DNA of 6,329 bases from Sphingomonadaceae bacterium (GCA_013821585.1 JACDGO010000126.1:1-6329), one strand, 5' to 3'; positions 1 through 6,329 are shown, numbered from the stretch's first letter. Notes: generated by a model not told the origin, from the letters alone. Numbers and translations are program-made.

Positions 1-1758
1 GGCCTGACGCGCGAGCAGCTTAAGGAACGCGACGGCGTGTTCTTTGCCGTGATCGAGCGCCCCGGGCACGCGACCTCCGACGTTCTCGCCGAAGCCATCC
101 CCGCGATCGTCCGCGCCTTTCCCTGGCCCAAGTCGATGCGCTGGGGCGCGGCATCGGTCTCGACCGAAAGTCCGCGCTGGGTGCGCCCGCTGCAAGGGAT
201 CGTCGCGCTGTTCGGCGACGCGGTCGTGCCATTCGAGATCGCGGGCGTCGCCAGCGGTGCGGCGACGCTCGGCCACCGCTTCCACCACCCCGGCGAAATC
301 ACGATCGGCAACGCCGACGACTATGCCGAAAAGCTGCGCATGTGCCATGTCGTCGTCCACCTCTCCGAGCGCATGCGCATCATTCGCGAAGGCGCGAAAG
401 CGGCGGCGCGGGCGGCGGGGCTGACGCTCGTCGCCGACGATGCGCTCGTCGCCGAGAACGCAGGCCTGACCGAATGGCCGGTGCCTTTGCTCGGCCGCTT
501 CGACGCCGCCTATCTCGACGTGCCGCCCGAGGTGATCCGCCTCACCATGCGCACCAATCAGAAATACTTCGCATGCGTGGGCGAAGGCGGCGCGCTCGCC
601 AACGCCTTCGTTTGCACCTCGAACATCGACGCGAGCGACGGCGGCGCGGCGGTTATCGCGGGCAATGAACGCGTGCTCGCGGCGCGGCTGGCGGACGCCA
701 AGTTCTTCTGGGGCCAGGATCTGAAAGTCCCGCTCGCCGAGCAGGCGGCGAAGCTCGGCGGGATCGTCTTCCACGAAAAGCTCGGCACCGTCGCTGACAA
801 GGTGGAACGCGTCGCCAAGCTCGCGCGGTGGCTGGTCACCTCCCGCATCATTCCCGCGAAGGCGGGAATTCATACGCCGGAAGCGTCCGGGTCGGGCGCA
901 TCTTCGTCGAAGTCCGAGACTATGGATTCCCGCCTTCGCGGGAATGACGAGGACGTTGAGACGCTCGCCACCCTCGCCGAAACCGCTGCCCGCCTTTGCA
1001 AGGCCGACCTCGTCACCGGCCTCGTCGGCGAATTTCCCGAACTGCAAGGCGTCATCGGCGGCCACCTCGCCCGCGCGCAAGGTCTCGACCCCCGCATCGC
1101 CGACGCGATCCGCGACCATTACAAGCCGGTCAGGCAGGGCGACGAGGTGCCGACGGACCCAGTGACGGTCGCGGTGTCGCTGGCGGACAAGCTGGATACG
1201 TTGATTGAATTCTTTGAAATCGGCCTCCCTCCAACCGGGTCCAAGGATCCGTTCGCATTACGGCGGGCCGCGCTAGGAGTGCTTGCCCTTACGCAGACCA
1301 ACAGACTTCGACTGTCGCTACTTAAAGTTGTGAGTGCTCGATACGACATCGAGCACAACATGCTCATGGCCGTCGCTCGGCAGGAGAAAGGCAATCCGCT
1401 TGATGACGACTTCTTGCCGCCCAGCACGGAGGTTGCCGATCGCGCTGTTCGGAACGTGCGCCTGCTCGACTTCTTTGCCGAACGCCTCAAAGTCCAGCAG
1501 CGCGAAGCCGGCGTCGGTCACGACCTAATAGAGGCGGTGTTCGCGCTCGGTGGGGAGGACGATCTGGTCCGTCTGCTCGCGCGGGTGAAGGCGTTGCAGG
1601 CCTTCGTCGGGACGGCGGACGGGGCGAAGTTGCTCGGCGGCTACAAGCGCGCGGCGAATATCTTGAAGAAGGAGTCTCCCCTCCCTTGCAGGAAGGGGGG
1701 AAAAAGGGCTGTCCTACACGCCCGAACCGGAGGAAAATGCCCTCGCCGAGGCGCTTGA
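1..1758 (+). CDS. glyS: Glycyl-tRNA synthetase beta subunit, 5'-truncated by window, main frame ends early at a frame break
   Basis: Beta subunit of the bacterial alpha2-beta2 glycyl-tRNA synthetase, a cytosolic enzyme that charges tRNA-Gly; the beta chain mainly binds tRNA. The frame is open from base 1 ([17 protein letters not shown]...), so the true start lies upstream and the GTG at 37 is internal. Family landmarks by eye: SMRWG near 135-150, [10 protein letters not shown] near 463-492, [12 protein letters not shown] near 544-576, AKFFWGQDL near 700-723, VGEFPELQG near 1024-1050, LADKLDTL near 1180-1203 and [17 protein letters not shown] near 1231-1281. Known beta subunits run to about 690-700 residues and end in a DALR-like anticodon-binding domain. 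Here the frame leaves the family after [12 protein letters not shown] (ends 1674), runs through a palindromic repeat and about 20 unrelated residues, and stops at TGA 1756-1758. The expected C-terminus continues in the next frame to 1975. An extra loop of about 34 residues comes from an in-frame repeat at 848-947. Identity is near certain; whether full-length protein is made is open. Confidence 0.93.
   Translation, partial: GLTREQLKERDGVFFAVIERPGHATSDVLAEAIPAIVRAFPWPKSMRWGAASVSTESPRWVRPLQGIVALFGDAVVPFEIAGVASGAATLGHRFHHPGEITIGNADDYAEKLRMCHVVVHLSERMRIIREGAKAAARAAGLTLVADDALVAENAGLTEWPVPLLGRFDAAYLDVPPEVIRLTMRTNQKYFACVGEGGALANAFVCTSNIDASDGGAAVIAGNERVLAARLADAKFFWGQDLKVPLAEQAAKLGGIVFHEKLGTVADKVERVAKLARWLVTSRIIPAKAGIHTPEASGSGASSSKSETMDSRLRGNDEDVETLATLAETAARLCKADLVTGLVGEFPELQGVIGGHLARAQGLDPRIADAIRDHYKPVRQGDEVPTDPVTVAVSLADKLDTLIEFFEIGLPPTGSKDPFALRRAALGVLALTQTNRLRLSLLKVVSARYDIEHNMLMAVARQEKGNPLDDDFLPPSTEVADRAVRNVRLLDFFAERLKVQQREAGVGHDLIEAVFALGGEDDLVRLLARVKALQAFVGTADGAKLLGGYKRAANILKKESPLPCRKGGKRAVLHARTGGKCPRRGA
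848..947. repeat. Palindromic repeat element inserted in frame within glyS
   Basis: The termini 848-869 and 926-947 are perfect 22-nt inverted repeats of each other. Each is itself a hairpin with an 8-bp stem: ATTCCCGC (850-857), loop GAAG, GCGGGAAT (862-869); and ATTCCCGC (926-933), loop CTTC, GCGGGAAT (938-945). The interior is about 56 bases. Read in the glyS frame it gives [10 protein letters not shown] at one end and MDSRLRGND at the other, with no stop. I recall peptides of this kind as a familiar spurious translation of dispersed palindromic repeats in sphingomonads and some other proteobacteria, which is knowledge, not something the window can prove. No target-site duplication is evident. 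Confidence 0.85.
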
Positions 1759-1975
1759 CTCGGCGGAGCCCTTGGCATCGGCCGCGATCGGGCGGGAGGA
1801 CTTCGAAGCGGCGATGCAGGCGCTGAGCACCCTCCGCGCGCCTATCGACGCGTTCTTTGATAAGGTCACGGTCAACGATCCCGACCCGTATAAACGCGAA
1901 AGCCGCCTCGAGCTGCTCGCGCGCGTGCGCGACGCCGTTCACCGCGTCGCCGATTTTTCTCGGATCGAGGGCTAA
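1667..1975 (+). pseudogene. glyS: Displaced C-terminal (DALR-type) part of glyS in the next frame
   Basis: This frame is open from just after a TGA at 1664-1666 to TAA at 1973-1975. From about 1709 it encodes a typical GlyS C-terminus: [16 protein letters not shown], then [16 protein letters not shown] near 1832-1879, and ending VADFSRIEG. That tail is the family's C-terminal anticodon-binding region. It is not a separate gene: no convincing ribosome-binding site or start precedes it, and a TTG at 1772 is only the first possible initiator after the conserved part has begun. It is offset by +1 from the main glyS frame. Removing one base (or adding two) between 1675 and 1755 rejoins them; the G6A5 run at 1695-1705 is the obvious place. 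With one G removed, the join would read [14 protein letters not shown]. The cause could be a sequencing or assembly homopolymer error, slippage during expression, or real gene damage. Confidence 0.85.
1678..1698. repeat. Short imperfect palindrome at the glyS frame break
   Basis: Arms CCCCTCCC (1678-1685) and GGAAGGGG (1691-1698) pair at seven of eight positions around a TTGCA loop, followed at once by further G and an A5 run (G6 at 1695-1700, A5 at 1701-1705). In the glyS frame it reads SPLPCRKGG. It resembles a second class of short dispersed repeat of sphingomonads (C-rich arm, short loop, G-rich arm). It separates the conserved KKE from the conserved LSYTPEPEE and marks where the reading frame is lost, so an inserted repeat is the simplest reading. 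Exact ends cannot be fixed without an uninterrupted homologue. Confidence 0.6.
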
Positions 1976-1991
1976 GCGCGAGAAAGCGCGA

Positions 1992-2213
1992 TCAGAACAC
2001 CGGCCGCTCGACCACGACGGGCGTGTCGCTGACCGTCGCGTGGTTCGCCAGATGCGCCTCGTAATCGCGGCGCAGCGCCAGATGCGCCTCGCGCTCCGCC
2101 TCATATTCGCGCCGCCAGCGCCCGCCGCCCGAACGGCTCATCAGCCCGAGCAGCCAGCCCGCGACCAGCACGAGCGCGACTATGACCCATTGGTTCGTCG
2201 TGAACGCAGGCAT
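1992..2213 (-). CDS. Small single-TM membrane protein of unknown function (73 aa)
   Basis: I do not recognise a named family. Residues 8-26 (QWVIVALVLVAGWLLGLMS) form one hydrophobic segment. A basic patch follows (SRSGGGRWRR), then a charged, probably helical or coiled-coil stretch to about residue 58, and a short tail. By the positive-inside rule the C-terminal part should face the cytoplasm. EAHLA occurs twice ten residues apart (42-46, 52-56), matching a 16-nt direct DNA repeat with a 30-base period. The ATG at 2213 is preceded by GGAGGAA at good spacing, which supports both the start and the gene. Its stop lies 16 bases from the end of glyS (convergent), and it lies 52 bases downstream of tadC on the same strand, so it could be read from the pilus operon or from its own promoter in that gap. 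A pilus role is not supported by sequence. Confidence 0.75.
   Translation of the reverse strand: MPAFTTNQWVIVALVLVAGWLLGLMSRSGGGRWRREYEAEREAHLALRRDYEAHLANHATVSDTPVVVERPVF
2046..2091. repeat. 16-nt direct repeat with 30-base period inside the small membrane gene
   Basis: CGCCAGATGCGCCTCG occurs at 2046-2061 and again, identically, at 2076-2091. The 30-base period keeps the reading frame and encodes the repeated EAHLA in the helical tail of the 73-aa protein. It looks like a short internal duplication. Confidence 0.8.
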
Positions 2214-2265
2214 CGCTTCCTCCCGTTGACGTTCTGGTAAAGCGCTTACGGGTGCGAAACGTTCC

Positions 2266-3261
2266 CTATTTGATGATGGCGTCCTTGATCGAGCACGCGG
2301 CCGGCCCGAGGATGACGACGAAGAGCACGGGAAGGATGAACAGGATCAGCGGCACCGTCATGATCGCGGGCAGCCGCGCGGCCTTTTCCTCGGCACGCAT
2401 CATCCGCTCGTTGCGGAATTCGGCGGAGAGCACGCGCAGCGCGGAGGCGAGCGGGGTGCCGTATTTCTCGGTCTGGATCATCGTCGTGACGACGCCCTTG
2501 ACCTGGTCAAGATTGACGCGCGACGCGAGGTTCTCGAACGCGATGCGCCGGTCGGTCAGGAAGCCCAGTTCGATCGCGGTCAGCGCGAACTCGTCGCCGA
2601 GCTCGGGATAGGCGCGGCCCAGCTCGCGCGCGACGCGGCCGAACGCCGCGTCGACCGTCAGGCCGGCCTCCGCGCAGATGACGAGCAGGTCGAGCGCGTC
2701 GGGAAGGCCCTTGCGGATCGCGGTGGTGCGCTTGTTGACCTTGTTGTTCAGCCACAGATCGGGCGCCTTGTAGCTGAGCACCAGCGTGCCCGCCACGAGC
2801 GCATAGCGCTTGAACGCGCCCCACAGCGGGAAGCCGCCGAGGACGTAAACATAGAGGATGACGAGCGCGCCGAACACGAGCGGCAGCATCATCCGGCTGA
2901 AGATGATCGCGACCGCCCAGTCCTTCGACCGGATGCCCGCCTGCATCAGCTTGATCTGCGTGACCTTCAGCTGGCTGTCCTGAAGCATCTTGAGCGACGA
3001 CAGGAACGAGCGCATCCGGTCGGTCGTCTCGTTCTTTGAGGTGAGCTTGGCGCGGCGGCGCGAGGTCGAGGCGACGATACCGGCTTTCAGCTGCTCGCGC
3101 CGGTCGTTCAGCGCCTTGACGCGCTTCGCCATCGGATCGCGCACCGTCGTCGCAGCATAGACCGCGAGCATCATCGCGAAGGCGGCGACCGCGGAAAGCA
3201 CGGTCGCGACCCACAGCACATCGACGCCGAGGAGCGTGGGACCGGAGGCGGTATGGAGCAT
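2266..3261 (-). CDS. tadC: Tad pilus inner-membrane platform protein TadC (331 aa)
   Basis: TadC is a GspF/T2SSF-type integral membrane protein that forms, with TadB, the inner-membrane platform on which the Tad/Flp pilus is assembled by the CpaF ATPase. Visible layout: TM segment at about 15-37, a basic cytoplasmic stretch 41-75, a hydrophobic pair at about 116-143 and 153-165, then the T2SSF domain from about 185 (KGLPDALDLLVICAEAGLTVDAAF) with TEKYGTPLASALRVL near 264-278. The final TM (about 299-320, TVPLILFILPVLFVVILGPA) is characteristic of TadC. Length is normal for the family. The ATG at 3261 is preceded by GGGAGGCAAGGA, a clear ribosome-binding site, and lies 13 bases after the tadB stop. 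It is the last recognisable pilus gene here: no tadD or minor pilin gene follows, only the small membrane gene. Confidence 0.93.
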   Translation of the reverse strand: MLHTASGPTLLGVDVLWVATVLSAVAAFAMMLAVYAATTVRDPMAKRVKALNDRREQLKAGIVASTSRRRAKLTSKNETTDRMRSFLSSLKMLQDSQLKVTQIKLMQAGIRSKDWAVAIIFSRMMLPLVFGALVILYVYVLGGFPLWGAFKRYALVAGTLVLSYKAPDLWLNNKVNKRTTAIRKGLPDALDLLVICAEAGLTVDAAFGRVARELGRAYPELGDEFALTAIELGFLTDRRIAFENLASRVNLDQVKGVVTTMIQTEKYGTPLASALRVLSAEFRNERMMRAEEKAARLPAIMTVPLILFILPVLFVVILGPAACSIKDAIIK

Positions 3262-3274
3262 TCCTTGCCTCCCG

Positions 3275-4249
3275 TCAGATTTCGAAGTTGATCATCTTGG
3301 CCATGATGAAGGCGCCGATCGCCATCCAAACCATGCCCCCGAGCCCCGCGACGATCAGCCGCGGATCGGTGAAGAAATTGCGCATATAGCTGTTGTTGAT
3401 GAACCAGATCAGCCCGAACACAATGAACGGCAGCGCGCCGATGATATAGGCCGATGCCTTCGATTCCGACGACATCGCCTTGATCTTCAGCTTCATCTGC
3501 GCGCGTTTCCTCAGCACTTCGGCGAGGTTCGACAACGTCTCGGCGAGGTTGCCGCCGGTCTCGCGCTGGATTTGCAGAGAGATCACGAAAAACTGGAATT
3601 CGGGCGTGCCGAGCCGGTCGGCGGTCTCTTGGAGCGCGGCGTCCATCGTCCGGCCGATCTTGATCTTGTCGCCGACGCTGCGGAACTCGACTCCGACCGG
3701 GCCTTCGACTTCGGAGCCGACGATCCCCATCGTCTCGGAAATCGGCAAACCCGAGCGCAGGCCGCGCACGAGCAGCTCGATGGCGTCGGGAAAGCGCTTG
3801 TTGAAATGGGCGACGCGCTTGGTGATCGCGCGCTTGACCGCCATGTGCGGGATCATCAGCGCGAGCGCGACGCCTGCGAACAGACACAGCAGAATGGGCG
3901 CGCCCTTCAACCGGAAGAGCGCGATGACGACGACGAGGATGATCGCGCTGGCGATGAGATATTTGCCCGGCGTCCAGTTCTTGCCCGTCATGTCGAGCCG
4001 TTTCTTGAGCAGCGCGGGATTGGGCAGGAAGCGCTTGGCGAGCCCGTCCATCTTCGTGTCGCGCGCGGCGGTGATGCGGCGCATTTGCGCCTCCACCGCG
4101 GCGCCCGCCGAGATCGTGTGACGGTCGCGCAGCGCGGTCAGCCGCCGCTGCTGGATCTTGTTCTGGGACGGACCCGAGAACGCGAACATCACCAGCACGA
4201 CGGCGGCCAGCGCGGGCATCGCCAGCATGAACAAGGGCATGGTCGGCAT
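3275..4249 (-). CDS. tadB: Tad pilus inner-membrane platform protein TadB (324 aa)
   Basis: TadB is a GspF/T2SSF-family partner of TadC in the inner-membrane platform of the Tad pilus. Hydrophobic segments lie at about 5-25, 97-113, 116-134, 268-285 and 298-320. The cytoplasmic T2SSF domain begins near 141 (KRFPDAIELLVRGLRSGLPI), with GTPEFQFFVISLQIQRETGGNLAETL near 194-219, both typical of TadB. Length is normal. The ATG at 4249 is five bases past the cpaE stop, and I see no strong ribosome-binding site, so translation is probably coupled to cpaE. A second Met at residue 4 is an alternative start. The gene directly upstream is cpaE, not the ATPase gene cpaF that usually sits there. Confidence 0.93.
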   Translation of the reverse strand: MPTMPLFMLAMPALAAVVLVMFAFSGPSQNKIQQRRLTALRDRHTISAGAAVEAQMRRITAARDTKMDGLAKRFLPNPALLKKRLDMTGKNWTPGKYLIASAIILVVVIALFRLKGAPILLCLFAGVALALMIPHMAVKRAITKRVAHFNKRFPDAIELLVRGLRSGLPISETMGIVGSEVEGPVGVEFRSVGDKIKIGRTMDAALQETADRLGTPEFQFFVISLQIQRETGGNLAETLSNLAEVLRKRAQMKLKIKAMSSESKASAYIIGALPFIVFGLIWFINNSYMRNFFTDPRLIVAGLGGMVWMAIGAFIMAKMINFEI

Positions 4250-4254
4250 CTGGA

Positions 4255-5538
4255 TCAGCCGGCTTTCGCCGCTTTCTTCGGCAGCATCGACCGAAGGCTA
4301 CCGAGCTTGCCGAGCAGCGACGACTTGGGCGCTTTCACGCCTTCGGCGGTCGCGACCTCATCGCCGGTCGCGACCAAGCGGTTCGCGATCTCGAGCACGG
4401 CCGCCGCGACCTTGCTGCCCTTGCCGGCTTCGGCGAGCGTCTTGCCGAGCTTCGCCGCCTGCGTCGCCACCTTGGCGTCGACGGGGACGATGAAATCGAC
4501 CTTGCGCTCGATCGACGCCTCGAAGTCCTTGCGGCTGATCTCGAGCCCGCCGCTGATCGGCACGCGGTTGGCGACGACAATCACGCTCGATTGCGGCGCG
4601 TTCGACTTGAGCCATGACAGCAGCCTGATCACGTCGCGCGCGGACGCCAGCGTCAGCTCGGTGACGATCACGGTCGCGTGGACGTCGTTCATCAAATGCG
4701 GATGCGCGACGAGCATCGAACGCGGCAGGTCGATGACCGTGCATTCGAACGCCGCCTTGAGCTCTTCCTGGAGCTGATAGAAGGCGGCGCCGTCGGTCAG
4801 CATCGGCTGGTTGATCGGCGCTTCGGCGCTGAGCACCGCGAGCTTTTCGTTCGCCTTGACCATCGCTCGCTCGATGAACAGCCCGTCGATCCGGCTCGGA
4901 TTCTCGATCGCGTCGGTCAGGCCGCGGCCGGGCTCGAGGTCGAGCGCGAGCGCGCCGGTGCCGAAATGCACGTCGAGATCGAGCAGCGCGGTCGAGCGCT
5001 GCGCCTTGTCACCCATCAGCCAGGCGATCGAGGTAGCGAGGGTCGAGGCGCCGGCGCCGCCGCGCGCGCCGACCACGGCGGTCATCACGTGCGGCCGTTC
5101 GGCCGAGGCGTCGATGTTCTTGGGCGCGTTGAACACCGCCTGCGCGTGCGCGAACGCGTCGCGCAACTGGTCGGGGCTGAACGGCTTCAGCAGATAGTCC
5201 TGAATGCCGCTCGCGACAAGGTCGCGGTAGAGCCGTACATCGTTGACCTGGCCGGCGGCGATCACCACCGTGCCCGGCTCGCACACTTCGGCGAGCGCGT
5301 TGATGTCGTTGAGGGGATCGCCGCTTTCAGACAGGTCGACGAACAGGATGTTCGGGCTTGCCGACACCGAAAGCGACTGGACCGCGTTGCGCAGCCCGCC
5401 CTTGTTGACCTTGTCGGGCGCCCAGCCGAGCTCGACCGCGATCGGGCGGATCGATTCGGCCGTGGCCTCGTCGCAGACATAGGCGGTGAACGGATCGCGG
5501 ACCGCGCCGCTCCGCGTGGGGGACCAGGGCGCGTTCAT
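4255..5538 (-). CDS. cpaE: Tad pilus localisation protein CpaE/TadZ (427 aa)
   Basis: CpaE/TadZ proteins are ParA/MinD-superfamily proteins that place the Tad pilus machine at its site in the cell, often a pole. Residues about 16-135 form an atypical response-regulator-like domain: ILFVDLS with Asp68 at the usual acceptor site, and YLLKPF with Lys118. The ATPase domain starts near 150. The P-loop region is GARGGAGAST (157-166), where the signature Lys of the deviant Walker A motif is Arg159 and the usual P-loop Lys is Ala164. LLDLDVHFG (185-193) and CTVIDLP (266-272) match the later Asp motifs. The end (400-427) is Lys/Ser-rich, perhaps a flexible tail. The ATG at 5538 shares one base with the cpaD stop (TGATG), indicating translational coupling; AAGGA lies about ten bases upstream. 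MinD-like partition proteins are excluded by the receiver-like N-terminus and the tad neighbours. Confidence 0.93.
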   Translation of the reverse strand: MNAPWSPTRSGAVRDPFTAYVCDEATAESIRPIAVELGWAPDKVNKGGLRNAVQSLSVSASPNILFVDLSESGDPLNDINALAEVCEPGTVVIAAGQVNDVRLYRDLVASGIQDYLLKPFSPDQLRDAFAHAQAVFNAPKNIDASAERPHVMTAVVGARGGAGASTLATSIAWLMGDKAQRSTALLDLDVHFGTGALALDLEPGRGLTDAIENPSRIDGLFIERAMVKANEKLAVLSAEAPINQPMLTDGAAFYQLQEELKAAFECTVIDLPRSMLVAHPHLMNDVHATVIVTELTLASARDVIRLLSWLKSNAPQSSVIVVANRVPISGGLEISRKDFEASIERKVDFIVPVDAKVATQAAKLGKTLAEAGKGSKVAAAVLEIANRLVATGDEVATAEGVKAPKSSLLGKLGSLRSMLPKKAAKAG

Positions 5539-6155
5539 CAGTTGCCGTTCCTTGTGCTCGGGGTCTCCATCGTCTTCGGCGCCGCCGCGCGATAGGTCTT
5601 GATTGCCTTGCCCGCCGTGGTCGCGTCGATGTCGGCTTGGCCGCTCGCGCCGTGGATCAGATCCTCGGGGTTCGCGACCATCGCGGCCAGGTTGCTGTTC
5701 AACGCACAGCCGTAATTCGACATCGTGTGCGCGTTGAATTCGGGCTGCGACGTGCGGCTCCAGTCGGGGCAGCCCGGCACTTCCGCATGAGCCCGGCTTA
5801 CGACGACGCGAAACGCGCCGGGTGCGAGTGTTCCGTCCGTAACCGGAGCGGTCTCGTCGAGGAGCAGACCATAACGGCCCGCGACCGCGGCGACCGCATC
5901 CCGGTTACTCGGATTGCCTGACGGATCGTCGACCGCGATGTGGTCGCCATAACCGACATGCAGAGTTTCGAACCAGCCTTGGAGCCGGTGCGTGTCCTCG
6001 GCGGAAAGTCCACCGTTTCCGCCCATGTCATAAACATAGTCGGTGCGGCTGACGACCGGTTGATGGACCGATTCGAGTCCGCGATTTTGCGTGCCGCCGC
6101 ACGACGCGAGTGAAAGTGCCAGCGTGGCGAGCGGAAGGGGGTGAAGCATGCGCAT
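5538..6155 (-). CDS. cpaD: Tad pilus assembly lipoprotein CpaD (205 aa)
   Basis: CpaD is an outer-membrane or periplasmic lipoprotein that accompanies the CpaC secretin in Tad pilus systems. From the ATG at 6155 the product begins with a short basic n-region (MRMLHP), a hydrophobic core and the lipobox LASC, so Cys19 would be lipidated. The body is soluble. The conserved family block YGCALNSNLAAMVANPEDL lies near 148-166, and a further Cys at 129 (GCPDW) may pair with Cys150. The frame extends back to a TTG at 6173 that overlaps the preceding stop (TTGA), adding MRETRT. I prefer ATG 6155 because it gives a standard lipoprotein signal length and has GAGGGA about ten bases upstream; ATG 6149 is a third option. 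It lies 14 bases after the cpaC stop. Confidence 0.88.
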   Translation of the reverse strand: MRMLHPLPLATLALSLASCGGTQNRGLESVHQPVVSRTDYVYDMGGNGGLSAEDTHRLQGWFETLHVGYGDHIAVDDPSGNPSNRDAVAAVAGRYGLLLDETAPVTDGTLAPGAFRVVVSRAHAEVPGCPDWSRTSQPEFNAHTMSNYGCALNSNLAAMVANPEDLIHGASGQADIDATTAGKAIKTYRAAAPKTMETPSTRNGN

Positions 6156-6169
6156 GGTTCTGGTTTCCC

Positions 6170-6329
6170 TCAATTCGCGAAGCCGGGGGCAGGGGCACCC
6201 TTGGCGGGTTTGCCCGGCGCGATCATCGCGCCGCCCTGCGGCCTGACAACGGTCGTCGGCGGCGTCATCGTCGGCTTCGGCCGCTGTTCGCCCGAATGAC
6301 CGCCGAAGCTCTGGCCGAGCAACAGACGC
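6170..6329 (-). CDS. cpaC: C-terminal end of probable CpaC secretin (partial)
   Basis: An open frame enters from the right edge and ends at TGA 6172-6170. The 52 visible residues start RLLLGQSFGGHSGEQRPKPT, continue through a Pro/Thr/Ala-rich stretch (TPPTTVVRP, APGKPAKGAPAP) and finish in GFAN. None of the secretin beta-barrel domain is visible, so the assignment rests on position: cpaC normally comes just before cpaD. A low-complexity Pro/Ala tail after the secretin domain also fits what I recall of sphingomonad CpaC proteins. If correct, this is the outer-membrane channel of the Tad pilus. The start and nearly all of the protein lie beyond the window. Confidence 0.6.
   Translation of the reverse strand, partial: RLLLGQSFGGHSGEQRPKPTMTPPTTVVRPQGGAMIAPGKPAKGAPAPGFAN

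Noticed and set aside
37..39. GTG at 37 as the start of glyS
   Set aside because: The frame is open to the window edge and the residues before it ([12 protein letters not shown]) continue naturally into the GlyS N-terminal region, so it is internal.
848..947. The hairpin-rich repeat as a transcription terminator, or as part of a CRISPR or attachment site
   Set aside because: It lies in the middle of conserved glyS coding sequence, has no T-run after either hairpin, and there is no repeated spacer pattern or integrase nearby.
1976..1991. Possible bidirectional terminator between the convergent glyS and small membrane genes
   Set aside because: The 16-base gap has no stable hairpin followed by a T-run on either strand.
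1487..2104. - strand open frame of 205 codons opposite the end of glyS
   Set aside because: It overlaps both the glyS tail and the small membrane gene, and its product is Arg/Ser/Pro-rich in a shadow-like way. The glyS-tail reading is far better supported.
2240..2247. Palindrome AAGCGCTT between tadC and the small membrane gene, resembling the core of LacI-family operators
   Set aside because: The flanks GTA and AC are off by one base from a symmetric operator, no matching regulator or clear -35/-10 boxes are visible, and eight bases can occur by chance in this composition.
3236..4777. Long + strand open frame of 513 codons opposite tadB and cpaE
   Set aside because: It is antisense to two well-identified pilus genes. 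Its product is dominated by Arg, His, Asp and Glu in the pattern produced by reading the complement of GC-rich coding DNA, with no recognisable domain.
4678..5595. + strand open frame of 305 codons opposite cpaE
   Set aside because: Antisense shadow of cpaE with the same composition artefact (runs of Arg, Val, Glu, Asp) and no family match.

Overview
This is a GC-rich alphaproteobacterial chromosomal window, most likely from a sphingomonad (Sphingomonas/Sphingopyxis-type). The evidence is the high GC with strong third-position bias, the class of Tad/Cpa pilus proteins, and two kinds of short palindromic repeat that I recall as common in sphingomonad genomes. The genus assignment is inference, since no rRNA is present.

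Left part (1-1975, + strand): the 3' part of glyS, the glycyl-tRNA synthetase beta subunit. Its 5' end lies outside the window. The gene is unusual in three ways. A roughly 100-bp repeat with 22-nt perfect inverted termini sits in the coding frame (848-947). A stretch around 1225-1460 uses codons that are rare elsewhere in the window. A second small palindrome (1678-1698), next to a G6A5 run, coincides with a frame break. The break ends the main frame early at 1758 and leaves the C-terminal anticodon-binding (DALR-type) domain in the next frame, to 1975.

Middle (1992-2213, - strand): a small one-TM protein of unknown function, convergent with glyS.

Right part (2266-6329, - strand): a tightly packed block of Tad (tight adherence / Flp) pilus assembly genes. 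Read in the direction of transcription it is the end of a probable cpaC secretin gene, then cpaD (lipoprotein), cpaE/tadZ (localisation ATPase-like protein), tadB and tadC (inner-membrane platform). Junctions are overlaps or gaps of 1-17 bases, which implies one operon with translational coupling. The products would build an outer-membrane secretin with its lipoprotein partner, an inner-membrane platform and a polar positioning factor. The motor ATPase gene cpaF/tadA, which normally follows cpaE, is absent between cpaE and tadB.

I see no CRISPR array, tRNA, rRNA, transposase or clearly novel multi-gene system. The most interesting material is the repeat-riddled, frame-broken glyS.
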